A stretch of 5,205 nucleotides of DNA, from the NCBI GenBank assembly GCA_003167015.1, contig PMUF01000073.1, positions 1-5,205 on the forward strand. Direction: 5' to 3'. Below, piece by piece: positions 5,125 to 5,205 of the stretch. The DNA is from Chitinophagaceae bacterium. GTDB lineage: Bacteria; Bacteroidota; Bacteroidia; Chitinophagales; Chitinophagaceae. The position numbers and the translations under genes were made by a program. Position 1 is the stretch's first letter; each line of letters starts with the position of its first letter. The notes beneath the pieces are model-generated. The model did no database searches and was not told the DNA's origin. It worked only from the letters and a program-made list of their open reading frames with translations.

Positions 5125-5205
5125 CTAGTAATTCCTGAATTTTTCTTTTTTGGCCTTGACATTCAGCGCATATTGAATGATCTGTCTGTCGCTGGAATCG
5201 ACAGC
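5125..5205 (-). CDS. C-terminal end of an unidentified protein, truncated by window edge
   Basis: On the minus strand a frame is open from the window edge to the TAG at 5127-5125. It encodes the last 26 residues: AVDSSDRQIIQYALNVKAKK then EKFRNY. The composition is protein-like and fits the 13-base convergent gap after ridA. QIIQYALNVKA has the alternating pattern of a beta strand and the end is lysine-rich with aromatic residues, as could be the last strand of an outer-membrane or other beta protein. The family is not recognised. The T-rich stretch at 5141-5151 on the + strand is simply the complement of the Lys codons here, not clear evidence of a ridA terminator. Confidence 0.6.
   Translation of the reverse strand, partial: AVDSSDRQIIQYALNVKAKKEKFRNY

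Noticed and set aside
5141..5151. T-rich run as the terminator of ridA
   Set aside because: No GC-rich hairpin precedes it, and on the other strand it is the Lys-rich coding end of the convergent gene.

Overview
The window looks like ordinary chromosome of a member of the Bacteroidota, most likely a Chitinophagaceae-type organism with a moderately high GC content. The evidence is the protein style (the response-regulator HTH containing TYKEIADQMYLSPRTIDGYR, the ArsR protein containing RLEQSVASQHLAILRRAG, the lauroyl-acyltransferase-like protein), the lack of clear Shine-Dalgarno sequences, and upstream sequences resembling the TAnnTTTG minus-7 element of this phylum. No mobile element, CRISPR array, tRNA or rRNA was seen. 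The organism call is inference from recalled family features, not a database result.

Layout, left to right. Positions 1-807 (+) hold the C-terminal part of a lipid A-type acyltransferase that begins before the window. A 173-base AT-rich spacer with a small hairpin follows. Positions 981-1394 (+) encode a stand-alone LuxR-type HTH protein with no complete receiver domain. It converges, with only an 8-base gap, on a leftward block. Read in its own direction, that block starts at 4704: a short, atypical 3-hydroxyacyl-CoA dehydrogenase-like protein (4704-4054), TsaB of the tRNA t6A pathway (4005-3334), an ArsR-family repressor (3227-2871) and a metallo-beta-lactamase/double-rhodanese fusion (2809-1403). 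RidA (4731-5111, +) diverges from the start of this block across only 26 bases. The tail of a further leftward gene (5205-5125) enters from the right edge.

The clearest functional unit is arsR plus the MBL-rhodanese gene. The enzyme has the domain order of CstB-type persulfide dioxygenase/sulfurtransferases, and the repressor directly upstream probably controls it in response to reactive sulfur or a related signal. TsaB and RidA are housekeeping genes (tRNA modification; enamine/imine deamination).

The most notable non-coding feature is a near-perfect 16-base palindrome (4711-4726) between ridA and the dehydrogenase-like gene. It can be read as two abutting minus-7-like elements pointing in opposite directions, each 4-6 bases from a start codon. 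I did not find a convincing new multi-gene system. The items worth a second look are this bidirectional promoter candidate, the REC-less regulator, the dehydrogenase-like protein that appears to have lost its cofactor loop and catalytic residues, and the single-cysteine ArsR next to the sulfur enzyme.
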